Positions 9,789 to 19,255 of a DNA stretch of 31,570 nucleotides are shown here, piece after piece. The stretch's first letter is position 1. Each line of letters opens with the position of its first letter. Origin of the DNA: an uncultured Prochlorococcus sp. GTDB taxonomy: Bacteria; Cyanobacteriota; Cyanobacteriia; PCC-6307; Cyanobiaceae. The notes beneath the pieces are model-generated. The model saw nothing but the letters and a program-made list of their open reading frames with translations, had not been told where the DNA came from and did not search any database. The DNA lies in assembly GCA_902573045.1 (NCBI GenBank), contig CACGIB010000009.1, positions 1-31,570 of the forward strand. The letters run 5' to 3'. A program made the translations under genes and the position numbers.

Positions 9789-10730
9789 ATGGTTTCATCA
9801 GTACAAGCCCAAACAGAACCTGTAAAGAGAAGAGGTAATGATCCAATAAGTTGGTATTTGCAAAATATCGGTAGAGTCCCTTTGTTAACACCTGCTGAAG
9901 AGATTGAATTGGGTAATCAAGTCCAAAAAATGATGATTCTTACAGAAGATGGTCAATTAAATGAGAATACTAAAGAATTTTCAAAGGAGCAAAAAAGAAC
10001 AATAAAAATAGGAAGAAGAGCCAAAGAGAGAATGATGAAAGCTAATCTAAGATTAGTTGTAAGTGTTGCAAAAAAATATCAGGGCAAAGGTCTTGAACTT
10101 CTTGATTTGGTTCAAGAAGGCTCCCTTGGTTTAGAGAGGGCTGTTGAAAAATTTGATCCTACAAGGGGATATAAGTTTTCTACTTATGCTTTTTGGTGGA
10201 TTCGACAAAGTATGACAAGAGCAATTGCTTGTCAATCACGAACGATCCGATTACCAGTACATTTAAGCGAAAGATTAGCATCTATTAGAAAAGTTAGTAG
10301 GGATTTAGCACATAAACTTGGTGCGATGCCAAGTAGAATCGAAATTGCAGAAGCAATGGACATTGATGTTGAAGAACTAGACTCTGTTCTAAGACAAGCT
10401 TTATCAACAAGTAGTTTAGATGCACCAGTAAATGGTGATGATGGAAGGAGTTTTTTAGGTGATTTAATTGCAGATAGTAGTAATGAAGAGCCTTTAGATC
10501 AAGTTGAGCAGAAAATGCATCAAGAACAACTTGGGAAATGGTTAAGTCACCTAAGTGAGCAAGAGCAACATGTCCTTAAATTAAGATTTGGACTTGATGG
10601 AAATGAGAGACATACACTTGCTGAAATAGGCAGATTATTAGAAGTTTCTAGGGAAAGAGTAAGACAAGTTGAACTGAAGGCATTAAGAAAATTAAGAAAT
10701 TTGACCAGAAAATTACCCAGTGGGATCTAA
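9789..10730 (+). CDS. Group 2 sigma-70-family RNA polymerase sigma factor
   Basis: Alternative primary-like sigma factor of 313 residues, lacking the acidic region 1.1 of RpoD. Region 1.2 is [20 protein letters not shown]; region 2 runs from [18 protein letters not shown] through [20 protein letters not shown] to [20 protein letters not shown] (core binding and -10 recognition); region 3 covers LPVHLSERL onward; region 4 ends with the helix-turn-helix [20 protein letters not shown]. All -10 and -35 reading residues look intact. Cyanobacteria carry several such factors for stress, diel or nutrient responses, and I cannot say which member (sigB/C/D type) this is. ATG start at 9789. Its stop overlaps the pdhA stop on the other strand within the four bases CTAA. 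Confidence 0.94.
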   Translation: MVSSVQAQTEPVKRRGNDPISWYLQNIGRVPLLTPAEEIELGNQVQKMMILTEDGQLNENTKEFSKEQKRTIKIGRRAKERMMKANLRLVVSVAKKYQGKGLELLDLVQEGSLGLERAVEKFDPTRGYKFSTYAFWWIRQSMTRAIACQSRTIRLPVHLSERLASIRKVSRDLAHKLGAMPSRIEIAEAMDIDVEELDSVLRQALSTSSLDAPVNGDDGRSFLGDLIADSSNEEPLDQVEQKMHQEQLGKWLSHLSEQEQHVLKLRFGLDGNERHTLAEIGRLLEVSRERVRQVELKALRKLRNLTRKLPSGI

Positions 10731-11800
10731 TCTTCTGCCCAAATATATTTTGTTAGCTCTTCTGAAGGAGGTTCAGGGGCCTCTAGAGCACTTTTAACTG
10801 ACTCTGATATCTCTGAGTCAATTTTCTTTTCAATAATTTTTAATTCTTCTTCGGTTGCAAATTTACCATCGATAATTTCTTGGGTTAATTTCTTAATAGG
10901 ATCTCTTTTCCCCCAAAACTCCTTCTCCCTTTCAGATCTCAATTCATCTGGATCTGCAAGAGAATGTCCTCTATATCTATAAGTCAAGCATTCTAAAAGT
11001 GTGGGACCTTCTCCTGCTCTGGCGCGCTCAATTGCTCTTTGTGCGGCACCTCGCACCGCTAATACATCCATTCCATCAACCTCCTCCCCGTGCATCCCAA
11101 AAGCAGATGCTTTTCTCCAGATTTCAGGATTGCTAGTAGCTCTATCGTGAGCCATTCCAATAGCCCATTTATTATTTTCAACAACAAAAATTATGGGTAA
11201 TTTCCATAATTGGGCCATATTTAAACATTCAAAAAACTGCCCATTATTGCAAGTCCCATCTCCAAAGAATGCTGCAGTCACAGAATTACTACTAGCATCA
11301 CAAGCAACCTCCTTTTTATATCTACTTGAAAATGCTGCCCCTAAAGCAACTGGAATTCCTTCTCCAATAAATGCATATCCTCCAAGTAAGTGATGCTCTC
11401 TTGAAAATAAGTGCATGGACCCTCCCCGGCCTTTGCTACAACCTGTGGATTTTCCAAAAAGTTCACTCATTACTTCAAATGAAGGGACACCCGCACTTAG
11501 TGCATGAACATGATCGCGGTAGGTACTACAAAACCAATCATGTTTCTTTCTCATAGCTCCAATTACTCCTGTGCTTATAGCTTCTTGACCGTTATATAAA
11601 TGAACGAAACCAAACATTTTTCCTCGGTAATACATTTCTGCACACTTATCTTCGAATCTACGACCAAGCGTCATATCTTCATAAAGAAATAATCCGGTTT
11701 CTCGATCTAATTTGGCTTTTTTGGTCTCTTGAAGATTTGAGATTCTCTCTACGTGTGTTTCCAAGAAAAATACCTTAATGAAGTTTTGATTTGTTGACAT
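10727..11800 (-). CDS. pdhA: Pyruvate dehydrogenase E1 component, alpha subunit
   Basis: With PdhB, decarboxylates pyruvate on thiamin diphosphate and passes the acetyl group to E2. The thiamin-diphosphate motif runs from Gly180-Asp181-Gly182 to Asn210 (starting [15 protein letters not shown] and ending VVENN). The active-site loops [35 protein letters not shown] and [15 protein letters not shown] (phosphorylation-loop region of eukaryotic homologues) are present. Length 357 is normal. ATG start at 11800; the gene stands alone, divergent from ftn2 across 113 nt and convergent with the sigma factor (4-nt shared stop region). pdhB is not in this window. Confidence 0.95.
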   Translation of the reverse strand: MSTNQNFIKVFFLETHVERISNLQETKKAKLDRETGLFLYEDMTLGRRFEDKCAEMYYRGKMFGFVHLYNGQEAISTGVIGAMRKKHDWFCSTYRDHVHALSAGVPSFEVMSELFGKSTGCSKGRGGSMHLFSREHHLLGGYAFIGEGIPVALGAAFSSRYKKEVACDASSNSVTAAFFGDGTCNNGQFFECLNMAQLWKLPIIFVVENNKWAIGMAHDRATSNPEIWRKASAFGMHGEEVDGMDVLAVRGAAQRAIERARAGEGPTLLECLTYRYRGHSLADPDELRSEREKEFWGKRDPIKKLTQEIIDGKFATEEELKIIEKKIDSEISESVKSALEAPEPPSEELTKYIWAED

Positions 11801-11913
11801 TCTAAGCCGTGAAGGGCGATTTTCATCATTTTTTTTAATAACTCTGTTAGACCGTATGAAAAAATTTTTTAACTTGATAAAATTTGTCTAAGAATTTTTA
11901 ACAGGATATTTGT

Positions 11914-14019
11914 TTGGAACTTCCTTTAGACCATTTTCGTTTAATTGGCGTAAGCCCCTCTGCAACATCTGAGGAAATATTAAGGGCGTTTCAATTACGG
12001 TTAGATAAAACCCCTGATGAAGGTTTTACTTACGAAGTTTTAACACAAAGATCTGAGTTGCTTCGTTTGACTGCTGATTTACTTACAGATCCAGAAAGCA
12101 GAAGACAGTATGAAAATTTGTTATTAAATGGGTCAACTGGATTGGAGTTTTCTTCAAATAAAGAAGTAGCAGGATTAATACTTCTTTGGGAATCGGGTTC
12201 CCCAAAAGAAACTTTTAAAATTACGAGAAAAGCATTGCAACCCCCACAAACGCCAGCTTTAGGAAGTAGTAGAGAAGCTGATTTGACTTTATTGGCTGCT
12301 TTAACAGCCAGAGATTCTGCAATTCAAGAACAACAGCTGAGATCTTATTCAAACGCTGCAGACTTTTTACAAGAGGGTATCCAACTTCTTCAAAGAATGG
12401 GAAAGCTTCTAGACAAAAGAAAAGAACTTGAAGAAGACTTGGTTTCTCTTCTTCCTTACAGGATTCTAGATCTGCTTAGTAGGGATTTAAATGACCAGGA
12501 GTCTCACAAAAAAGGTTTAAGTATGTTGGAAAATTTAATAATCAAAAGAGGTGGTTTGGAAGGTAACAATAAATCTGAATATAGCGATTATCTAAATCAG
12601 CAAGAATTTGAAGCTTTTTTTCAACAAATAAAGCCATTTTTGACAGTGCAAGAACAGATAGACCTGTTTCTTGAATTACAAAAAAGAGGATCATTAGAAG
12701 CAGGATTTTTAGCTTTTCTATCACTAACAGCAATAGGTTTCTCAAGAAGAAAGCCAGAAAAATTATTTGAAGCTAGGAGAATCCTAAAAAAACTAAATTT
12801 ATCAGGTCTTGATTCAATGCCTCTTGTTGGCTGTTTGGATTTGCTTTTAGCGGATATTGATCAAGCTTCTGCAAGGTTCTCTAGCAGTTCTGATGAAAAT
12901 TTACGAGATTGGCTTAATAATTATCCAGGTAATAAGTTAGAAGCGATATGTATTTTCTGTAAAAATTGGTTAGAAAACGATGTTTTAGTTGGTTATAGGG
13001 ATATTGACTTAAAAGAGGTAGATTTAGATTCTTGGTTTGAAGATAGGGAAATCCAAGAATTTATTGAAAAATTAGAAAAGAAGTCAATAAAAACTACAAT
13101 AAAATCAAATCTTCAAAAACAACAGATAAAACAAGAATTTTCGGCAGACACCACTGAAGGTTTTGATAGTTCATTTTCAAATGTTGATGAAAGGAGATTA
13201 CCTTGGCCTGGGGGTATTAAACGAGAATACGAAAAGATTGATACCCAAGACAATAAATTTAACGAGCAAATTTTAAAGAATAAATCAGTACAAGCCTATA
13301 AGTACTTAATTGAAAAAATTGCTGAATTGAAGTTTAGTTTTGGGGAATTTCTGAAGGATCAAGAGATTATTGGTAGGACTCCTTACTTAATTTATCTATA
13401 TGCGTTTTTGATCTTATTTACATTTGGAATTGGCATTGGATTTTTAAGAAATAATTTTAAAAAATCAACTCAAGATAAAGCTTTTATAGATAAACCTCTC
13501 GTATCCGTTGATCAAAATCAAAAGGTTAGTGAAGAAATTATTATAAAAGAAATCAAAAAAAAACCCTTAAATGAAGTGAATTCTATTCCTTTGGAATCTA
13601 CCCCAATCATTTCCTCTGAATTCGAAGAACTTAATGCAGCTTCACCTTCTATAGAAGACATACAATATCTTATTAATAGATGGCTTCTAAGTAAAAGTAA
13701 TTACTTAGCTGGAAAGAATCAAATTAATCTTTCTAAGATTGTTAGTAATGGTTTGATTGCTCGAACAATTGAAGAAAGACAGAACGATATCAAGAAGGGA
13801 ATTTATAAAGAAATTAATTCCCAAATACGTAAGATAGATTTGCAATCTCAAACTTCCTCCAGGATAGTTGTTTTGGCTGAACTAAATTATCAAGAAAGAA
13901 TAATAAAGAATTCCGGAGAATTAGTTAATGAAACATCATTGACTCCTCTTAAAGTTAAATATATTTTGGGTTTTTCAAATAAATCATGGAAATTGGTTGA
14001 TTTCGTAAGTGGCTTGTAA
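11914..14019 (+). CDS. ftn2: Cell-division protein Ftn2 (ZipN/ARC6 homologue)
   Basis: Membrane-anchored FtsZ-ring organiser of cyanobacteria, orthologous to plastid ARC6. The N terminus is the degenerate J-domain typical of the family (LPLDHFRLIGVSPSATSEEI, ending ESRRQYENLL, residues 1-70) without the HPD motif, so it is not a chaperone cofactor. A helical FtsZ-interacting region follows to about residue 330, then an acidic, charged linker, one membrane helix at about 491-513 (IYLYAFLILFTFGIGIGFL), and a C-terminal domain at about 590-701 resembling the ARC6 intermembrane domain (IQYLINRWLLSKSNYLAG). Length 701 fits. Start is TTG at 11914. A possible -10 box TAAAAT lies at 11878-11883. ffh follows after 48 nt. 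Confidence 0.88.
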   Translation: MELPLDHFRLIGVSPSATSEEILRAFQLRLDKTPDEGFTYEVLTQRSELLRLTADLLTDPESRRQYENLLLNGSTGLEFSSNKEVAGLILLWESGSPKETFKITRKALQPPQTPALGSSREADLTLLAALTARDSAIQEQQLRSYSNAADFLQEGIQLLQRMGKLLDKRKELEEDLVSLLPYRILDLLSRDLNDQESHKKGLSMLENLIIKRGGLEGNNKSEYSDYLNQQEFEAFFQQIKPFLTVQEQIDLFLELQKRGSLEAGFLAFLSLTAIGFSRRKPEKLFEARRILKKLNLSGLDSMPLVGCLDLLLADIDQASARFSSSSDENLRDWLNNYPGNKLEAICIFCKNWLENDVLVGYRDIDLKEVDLDSWFEDREIQEFIEKLEKKSIKTTIKSNLQKQQIKQEFSADTTEGFDSSFSNVDERRLPWPGGIKREYEKIDTQDNKFNEQILKNKSVQAYKYLIEKIAELKFSFGEFLKDQEIIGRTPYLIYLYAFLILFTFGIGIGFLRNNFKKSTQDKAFIDKPLVSVDQNQKVSEEIIIKEIKKKPLNEVNSIPLESTPIISSEFEELNAASPSIEDIQYLINRWLLSKSNYLAGKNQINLSKIVSNGLIARTIEERQNDIKKGIYKEINSQIRKIDLQSQTSSRIVVLAELNYQERIIKNSGELVNETSLTPLKVKYILGFSNKSWKLVDFVSGL

Positions 14020-14067
14020 TGAGAAACTTCAAGATCATCTATAATTAAATAAATTTACTTTAAAATA

Positions 14068-15501
14068 ATGTTTGATGAACTTTCGTCACGCTTTGAAGAC
14101 GCAGTAAAGGGTTTAAGAGGTGAAGCGAAAATTAGTGAAAATAATATTAACGATGCCTTGAAGGAGGTAAAAAGAGCACTTCTTGATGCAGATGTTAGTT
14201 TGTCTGTAGTCAAAGAATTTATATCAGATGTCAAAGATAAAGCTATCGGAGAAGAAGTAGTTAGGGGTGTAAACCCAGGTCAAAAATTTATAGAAGTTGT
14301 AAATAAAGAATTGATAAAAATTATGGGGAATGAAAATTCTCCATTAAACGAGAATGAAAATAGTCCTACGGTTATTTTAATGGCTGGACTGCAGGGAGCT
14401 GGTAAAACAACTGCAACAGGAAAATTAGGACTTTATTTGAAGGAAAAAGATAAAAAAGTTCTTTTAGTTGCTGCAGATATTTATCGACCAGCAGCTGTAG
14501 AGCAGCTTAAAACGTTGGGAAGTCAATATGACTTGGAAGTTTTTTCAGCTAAAGAAAAAAATAGTAAACCAGAAGAGATAGCAAAGGATGCATTGAATTT
14601 TGCTAATGAAAATGATTTTAATTCGATAATTATTGACACCGCAGGAAGATTGCAAATTGATGATTCCATGATGAATGAAATGGTTCGAATAAAAGAAGTT
14701 TCTAATCCTGATGAAGTTTTGCTTGTTGTTGATTCTATGATTGGGCAAGAAGCTGCTGACTTAACAAAGTCATTTCATGAAAAAGTAGGTATTTCAGGAG
14801 CCATTCTAACTAAGTTGGATGGAGACTCAAGAGGAGGGGCTGCATTATCAATAAGAAAAATAAGTGGTAAACCAATCAAATTTATCGGTGTAGGTGAAAA
14901 AATAGAGGCACTGCAACCATTTCATCCAGAGAGAATGGCTAGCAGAATTTTAGGAATGGGTGATGTATTGACACTTGTTGAAAAAGCTCAAAAAGAAGTT
15001 GAACTTGCTGACGCAGAAGCGATGCAAAAGAAACTGCAAGAAGCGACTTTTGATTTTAATGATTTTGTTAAGCAAATGAGATTAATTAAGAGAATGGGAT
15101 CACTAGGTGGATTGATTAAATTAATTCCTGGAATGAATAAAATCGATGATGGGATGATAAAAGATGGAGAAGATCAACTTAAGAAAATAGAATCTATGAT
15201 TTCTTCAATGACTCTTGAGGAGAAACAAAAACCTGAGGTTCTTGCTGCGCAGCCCTCAAGAAGACAAAGAATCGCTCAGGGTTGTGGCTATGAGGCAAAA
15301 GATGTAGATAAAGTATTAGCTGATTTTCAAAGAATGAGAGGTTTCATGAAACAAATGTCGAATGGAGGAATGCCAGGAATGGGAGGAATGCCAGGAATGG
15401 GAGGAATGCCAGGAATGGGAGGAATGCCAGGAATGAGTGGTAATAAACCAATGAAAAAACAAAAAAATAATAAAAAGAAAAAAGGTTTTGCTGATCTATA
15501 G
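14068..15501 (+). CDS. ffh: Signal recognition particle GTPase, SRP54 homologue
   Basis: Binds 4.5S RNA and signal sequences of nascent membrane proteins and delivers ribosomes to FtsY. NG domain: GLQGAGKTTATGKLG (P-loop), DIYRPAAVEQL, IIDTAGRLQ, TKLDGDSRGGAAL and GVGEKIEALQPFHPER. The methionine-rich M domain starts near residue 325 (FNDFVKQMRLIKRMGSLGGL) and carries the RNA-binding SRRQRIAQGCG. The tail after residue 430 is a low-complexity GMPGMG repeat followed by a basic KKKKG end. Length 477. ATG start at 14068. It is followed by rpsP after 55 nt, the common ffh-rpsP order. Confidence 0.97.
   Translation: MFDELSSRFEDAVKGLRGEAKISENNINDALKEVKRALLDADVSLSVVKEFISDVKDKAIGEEVVRGVNPGQKFIEVVNKELIKIMGNENSPLNENENSPTVILMAGLQGAGKTTATGKLGLYLKEKDKKVLLVAADIYRPAAVEQLKTLGSQYDLEVFSAKEKNSKPEEIAKDALNFANENDFNSIIIDTAGRLQIDDSMMNEMVRIKEVSNPDEVLLVVDSMIGQEAADLTKSFHEKVGISGAILTKLDGDSRGGAALSIRKISGKPIKFIGVGEKIEALQPFHPERMASRILGMGDVLTLVEKAQKEVELADAEAMQKKLQEATFDFNDFVKQMRLIKRMGSLGGLIKLIPGMNKIDDGMIKDGEDQLKKIESMISSMTLEEKQKPEVLAAQPSRRQRIAQGCGYEAKDVDKVLADFQRMRGFMKQMSNGGMPGMGGMPGMGGMPGMGGMPGMSGNKPMKKQKNNKKKKGFADL
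15367..15438 (+). repeat. 18-bp tandem repeat, four copies, inside ffh
   Basis: Three identical consecutive 18-base units (GGAATGCCAGGAATGGGA) at 15367-15420 are followed by a fourth unit that differs in its last three bases. Each unit codes for GMPGMG in the flexible C-terminal tail of Ffh. Because the unit is a multiple of three, copy-number change by slippage would keep the frame. Confidence 0.95.
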
Positions 15502-15556
15502 TTTCTAATTTTTTACCGTTAAATGATATTATTATTAAAAACGCATTGATTTAAAG

Positions 15557-15922
15557 ATGATTAAACTGCGCCTTAAGCGCTTTGGAAAGAAAAAAGAAGC
15601 AAGTTTCAGAATTGTTGCATGCAATAGTACTTCCAGAAGAGATGGTAGACCTCTACAAGAACTTGGTTTTTATAACCCAAGAACTAAGGAAACTAGGCTT
15701 GATACGGAAGCTTTAAGAACAAGACTTACACAAGGTGCTCAGCCAACTGATGTTGTGAGGACATTATTAGAAAAGGGAGGGTTATTAGAAAAACTAGAAA
15801 GACCCTCTATTGCTATTGGTAAGGCAAAGTTAGAGAAGGAAAAAGCAGCTAAAGCTAAAAATAAAGAGGAAGAAAATGATAGTAGTGTAGCTGCAAGCGA
15901 TAGTAATGAAGCTGAAAGCTAG
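15557..15922 (+). CDS. rpsP: 30S ribosomal protein S16
   Basis: Small-subunit assembly protein that binds the 5' domain of 16S rRNA. The conserved N-terminal core [20 protein letters not shown], followed by [18 protein letters not shown], is intact. At 121 residues it is about 40 longer than the E. coli protein, because of an alanine/lysine/glutamate-rich tail after residue 85 ([15 protein letters not shown] to the end), a type of extension common in this gene. ATG start at 15557. It sits between ffh and the phoH-like gene (36 nt gap) in one transcription direction. Confidence 0.97.
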   Translation: MIKLRLKRFGKKKEASFRIVACNSTSRRDGRPLQELGFYNPRTKETRLDTEALRTRLTQGAQPTDVVRTLLEKGGLLEKLERPSIAIGKAKLEKEKAAKAKNKEEENDSSVAASDSNEAES

Positions 15923-15958
15923 TGGTTTGATCAATTTTAATTCTTATACAAGAACTAG

Positions 15959-16915
15959 ATGAAGGAAGTTTCCAAAACTGGTCACTTCTCAATAGATTTG
16001 CCAAGCTCTGATGCTGCTACAGCATTATCTGGACCTGGCAATTCTTTTTTAAAAAAGTTTGAGTCTCTTACCGGAGTTTCTTTAACTATAAGAGGTTTAC
16101 AACTTGAGATGAACGGTGTTGTATCAAAGATTGAGAGAGCCTCAGCATTAGTAGAGCTAACAAGACCAATTTGGGAACAAGGGTTAGAAGTCCCAGAGGT
16201 AGATCTTAAAGCGGCCTTAAGTTCTTTAAATATGGGAGAGTCGTCTTCACACGCTGAACTTGGAAAAAAAGTTCTTGCGCGTTCCAAAGAAGGCAGATAT
16301 CTAAGACCAAGAACTCTAAGGCAAAAAGAATATGTTGAATCAATTGAAAATTTTGATCTCACGTTCGCAATTGGTCCCGCTGGAACTGGCAAGACATTTT
16401 TAGCAACTGTTTGTGCGGCAAGACTATTGAACGAGAAAAAAATTGACAAAATTGTTTTAACCAGACCAGCTGTAGAAGCTGGTGAAAGTTTAGGATTTCT
16501 GCCTGGTGATTTGCAACAAAAAGTAGATCCATATTTAAGACCTCTCTTTGATTCTTTGCATAGTATTTTCGGGTTTGATAGAACGAATTCGTTAATTGAT
16601 AAAGGAATTATTGAAGTTGCTCCTTTGGCATTTATGAGAGGAAGAACCTTAGATAATTCTTTGATTATCTTGGATGAAGCACAAAATACAACTTGCTCTC
16701 AAATGAGAATGTTTTTAACTAGGTTGGGTGATAGATCTAAAATGGTTGTTAACGGAGATATCACACAGATTGATTTAGAAAAAGATCAGGAAAGCGGCCT
16801 TATTGAGGCATCAAGAATCTTTTCTGAAACTGAAGGTATAAATTTTTGTTATTTAACTATTGAAGATGTAGTTCGTCATTCTTTAGTTCAGAAAATTATC
16901 GAGGCTTATCAATAA
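15959..16915 (+). CDS. PhoH-like ATPase
   Basis: Cytosolic P-loop ATPase of the PhoH/YbeZ family, generally linked to RNA metabolism and ribosome maturation; biochemical role not settled. The PhoH domain spans about residues 110-318, with Walker A IGPAGTGKTFLA, a RPAVEAGESLGFLPGDLQQK segment, APLAFMRGRTL, Walker B SLIILDEAQNT and the sensor-like MVVNGDITQID. An N-terminal domain of about 100 residues (FLKKFESLTGVSLTIRGLQL) looks like the KH-like segment found in YbeZ proteins. Length 318 is normal. ATG start at 15959. No ybeY follows; the next gene is the BI-1-like membrane protein. Confidence 0.9.
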   Translation: MKEVSKTGHFSIDLPSSDAATALSGPGNSFLKKFESLTGVSLTIRGLQLEMNGVVSKIERASALVELTRPIWEQGLEVPEVDLKAALSSLNMGESSSHAELGKKVLARSKEGRYLRPRTLRQKEYVESIENFDLTFAIGPAGTGKTFLATVCAARLLNEKKIDKIVLTRPAVEAGESLGFLPGDLQQKVDPYLRPLFDSLHSIFGFDRTNSLIDKGIIEVAPLAFMRGRTLDNSLIILDEAQNTTCSQMRMFLTRLGDRSKMVVNGDITQIDLEKDQESGLIEASRIFSETEGINFCYLTIEDVVRHSLVQKIIEAYQ

Positions 16916-16988
16916 CTTTTTAACTCTGGAGATCCGTACCCTGAAATTTTAAAAATCAAGTAGAATAAGTAGATAATTCATATAAAAC

Positions 16989-17726
16989 ATGCCAGCAAGT
17001 AGTAATTTCAATCAAGCTATTCGTGAAGCACAAACTAGTTCAATAGTTGGACCTAACGTTGTTCAAAAAGCTCTACCATATGTTGGTGGAGGTATGGTCC
17101 TAACCTCTTTAGGAGTTTTAGCAGGTGTCTCACTCATAGCTACAAATCCGGGGCTTTTCCAGCCTCTATCAATAGTTGCTTTAATTGCAGAATTGATCTT
17201 ATTTTTTATAGCCACAAGCGCTGCAAATAATGCAAATAATGCAAAGGCCTTGCCTTTACTAACGGGATTTAGCTTATTAACTGGATTCACCTTAAGTGGA
17301 ATAGTCGCTTTGGCAATCGGAACAATTGGTATTGGTTCTGTTGGAACAGCTGCTTTAGCTACAGGTATAACTTTCGTTATTGCCTCTTACACTGGCCAAA
17401 GAATGAGTGATAGTGTTGGTCAAGCACTAAGTGGGGTAGTTGGTCTTGGGTTGATAGGACTGCTTATAGCAATGTTTGTCCAATTAATTGGAGGATTCTT
17501 TGCACCAGGAGTTTTTGGAGGTTCAGGACTTGAATTGATAATTGCAGGATTTGGAACTGTCTTATTTGTTGCAATGTCTTTCGTGGATTTCTATACAATG
17601 CCAAGAAGATATAATGATGATCAATATCTTGCAGGGGCTTTAGGGATGTATCTAACTTATATAAATCTTTTTGTATTTATATTGAGATTAATGATTGCAC
17701 TTCAAGGTGGTGGAAGAAGAGACTAA
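16989..17726 (+). CDS. Bax inhibitor-1 family membrane protein
   Basis: Integral membrane protein of 245 residues with seven predicted hydrophobic segments (starting near residues 33, 57, 82, 103, 126, 147 and 188-235). The Bax inhibitor-1/YccA family signature is seen in LLTGFTLSGIVALAIG, in FVIASYTGQRMS and in the C-terminal SFVDFYTMPRRYNDDQYLAG followed by LGMYLTYINLFVFILRL. Family members act as pH-gated calcium or ion leak channels, or bind FtsH in enterobacteria; the role in cyanobacteria is unknown. ATG start at 16989, 73 nt after the phoH-like gene. A hairpin terminator follows at 17751. Confidence 0.85.
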   Translation: MPASSNFNQAIREAQTSSIVGPNVVQKALPYVGGGMVLTSLGVLAGVSLIATNPGLFQPLSIVALIAELILFFIATSAANNANNAKALPLLTGFSLLTGFTLSGIVALAIGTIGIGSVGTAALATGITFVIASYTGQRMSDSVGQALSGVVGLGLIGLLIAMFVQLIGGFFAPGVFGGSGLELIIAGFGTVLFVAMSFVDFYTMPRRYNDDQYLAGALGMYLTYINLFVFILRLMIALQGGGRRD

Positions 17727-17750
17727 ACACATTACTTAAATAACTAATCC

Positions 17751-17779
17751 AAAGCGTAGAATTGTTTCTACGCTTTTTT
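17751..17779 (+). terminator. Rho-independent terminator after the BI-1-like gene
   Basis: An 11-bp perfect stem, AAAGCGTAGAA (17751-17761) with TTCTACGCTTT (17766-17776), a 4-base loop and a run of six T (17774-17779). It ends the ftn2-ffh-rpsP-phoH-BI-1 direction. The T run touches the stop codon of the convergent gene at 17778. Confidence 0.9.
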
Positions 17780-18305
17780 ATTGGGCGATATCAAGAATTT
17801 GTTTTTTTATAAATTCCTTTTGTTCTGATTGATATTTTACTGAATTATCAAAACTATTTCCCATATTATCTAAGTCTCTAAGTACTTGATTGACAGACTT
17901 TGTAACTGATTTAGTATCTAGCAGTCTTAAAATAGCCTTACACCTTTCTGAAATGTTTTCCGATTTTCTCTCATATTCAAGATTATTATCTCTTCGATGA
18001 ATAATAATTTGAGCGGAACTCATTATTAAATTTTTTACTACTATGTCTGTTACAGCATCACCAGCTTCGTTAAGTTTGTAAATTACTGAAAAAGGAAGTT
18101 TATCTAACAAATAACAATCTTTATCTGATAAAGCGTATGCAAAGAATCCTCTGAGTCCATTTCTTGTTTTAGTTAGCTCTGCGATTCTATCTGCTAAAAC
18201 CTCTTCGCTGAGTATATCTTCACCCCACTCTTTACACCATTGTGCGGATATATTAATTGCTTGAGTGAAAGAAGCTTCTTTAAAATTTATGGTTTTTTTT
18301 TCCAT
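17778..18305 (-). CDS. Conserved-looking cyanobacterial protein of unknown function, 175 aa
   Basis: I do not recognise a characterised family. The protein is soluble and predominantly helical, with no signal peptide or membrane segment. The N-terminal half has an aromatic, acidic stretch (AQWCKEWGEDILSEEVLADR) followed by LRGFFAYALSDKDCYLLDKL; the C-terminal half is charged and coiled (RRDNNLEYERKSENISERCK, then SVNQVLRDLDNMGNSFDN). Codon and base use match the neighbours, so it looks native. It is divergent from era with only 38 nt between start codons, and its stop abuts the terminator of the BI-1-like gene. ATG start at 18305. A lineage-restricted regulatory or housekeeping role is possible, but nothing in the sequence assigns it. 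Confidence 0.75.
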   Translation of the reverse strand: MEKKTINFKEASFTQAINISAQWCKEWGEDILSEEVLADRIAELTKTRNGLRGFFAYALSDKDCYLLDKLPFSVIYKLNEAGDAVTDIVVKNLIMSSAQIIIHRRDNNLEYERKSENISERCKAILRLLDTKSVTKSVNQVLRDLDNMGNSFDNSVKYQSEQKEFIKKQILDIAQ

Positions 18306-18343
18306 TTTTGATCAGAATTTTATTATTGATGCATTAAAAGTCT

Positions 18344-19255
18344 TTGGCCAATTATAGATCTGGGTTTGTAACTTTACTAGGAAGGCCAAATGTCGGTAAA
18401 TCTACTTTAATAAATAAACTGATTGGAGAAAAAATAACAATTACTTCTCCCATAGCGCAAACTACTAGAAATAAATTAAAAGGAATACTTACTACAGACA
18501 ATGGGCAAATAATTTTTGTCGATACCCCAGGTGTTCATAAACCTCATCATCGACTTGGAGAGATATTAGTAAAAAACGCAAAATCTGCAATTAATGGAGT
18601 TGATATGGTAATTTTTGTAATTGATTCAAGTGAAGAACCTGGTAGAGGTGATAAATATATTTTGAACTTTTTAATCGCAAATAAAACTGAGTTTATTGTT
18701 GCATTAAATAAGTGGGATTTGGTTAATAAAGAATTTAGGAATTTACGATTAGATCAATATAGAAGATTTTTTGGAATTAATAAAAACTTTCAAATTGTAA
18801 GTGCTTCTCAAGGAGAAGGATGTTCTGAATTAGTAGAAATGACACTTGGTTTTCTTCCAGAGGGACCAAAACTTTATGACGAAGAGACGATTTGCGATCA
18901 ACCATTAGATAACTTATTATCTGATTTAGTAAGAGAACAGGTATTAAAAAATACAAGAGAAGAAGTACCTCATAGTGTCGCAGTAAAGATAGAAAAGATA
19001 GAGGAAATGAAAAGAAAAAATGGCAAATTTTTTACAGCTATTTTGGCTACCATTATTGTTGAAAGATCAACTCAAAAAGGCATTCTTATTGGAAAGAAAG
19101 GTTCAATGTTAAAAATAATTGGTCAGTCAGCAAGATCAAATATGTCAAAATTAATTGATGGTCCAGTTCACCTAGAGTTGTTTGTGAAAGTCGTTCCAAA
19201 TTGGAGAAAAAAAGCATCAAGGTTAATTGAGTTTGGTTATGAGGAAGAGTTCTAG
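18344..19255 (+). CDS. era: GTPase Era
   Basis: GTP-binding protein that binds the 3' end of 16S rRNA and checks 30S maturation. G1 GRPNVGKST (residues 13-21), G2 region QTTRNKLKG, G3 DTPGVHKP, G4 NKWD and G5 VSASQGEG are all intact; the C-terminal KH domain carries ILIGKKGSMLKIIGQSARSN. Length 303 is normal. Start is TTG at 18344 (MANYRSGFVTLLGRPN). Its TAG stop is immediately followed by the ATG of trmD, with zero spacing, making it the head of a very compact unit reaching larB. Confidence 0.96.
   Translation: MANYRSGFVTLLGRPNVGKSTLINKLIGEKITITSPIAQTTRNKLKGILTTDNGQIIFVDTPGVHKPHHRLGEILVKNAKSAINGVDMVIFVIDSSEEPGRGDKYILNFLIANKTEFIVALNKWDLVNKEFRNLRLDQYRRFFGINKNFQIVSASQGEGCSELVEMTLGFLPEGPKLYDEETICDQPLDNLLSDLVREQVLKNTREEVPHSVAVKIEKIEEMKRKNGKFFTAILATIIVERSTQKGILIGKKGSMLKIIGQSARSNMSKLIDGPVHLELFVKVVPNWRKKASRLIEFGYEEEF

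Noticed and set aside
15982..16449. 155-codon open frame on the minus strand opposite the phoH-like gene
   Set aside because: It lies fully inside a confident conserved gene; composition fits an antisense shadow and no family is recognisable.
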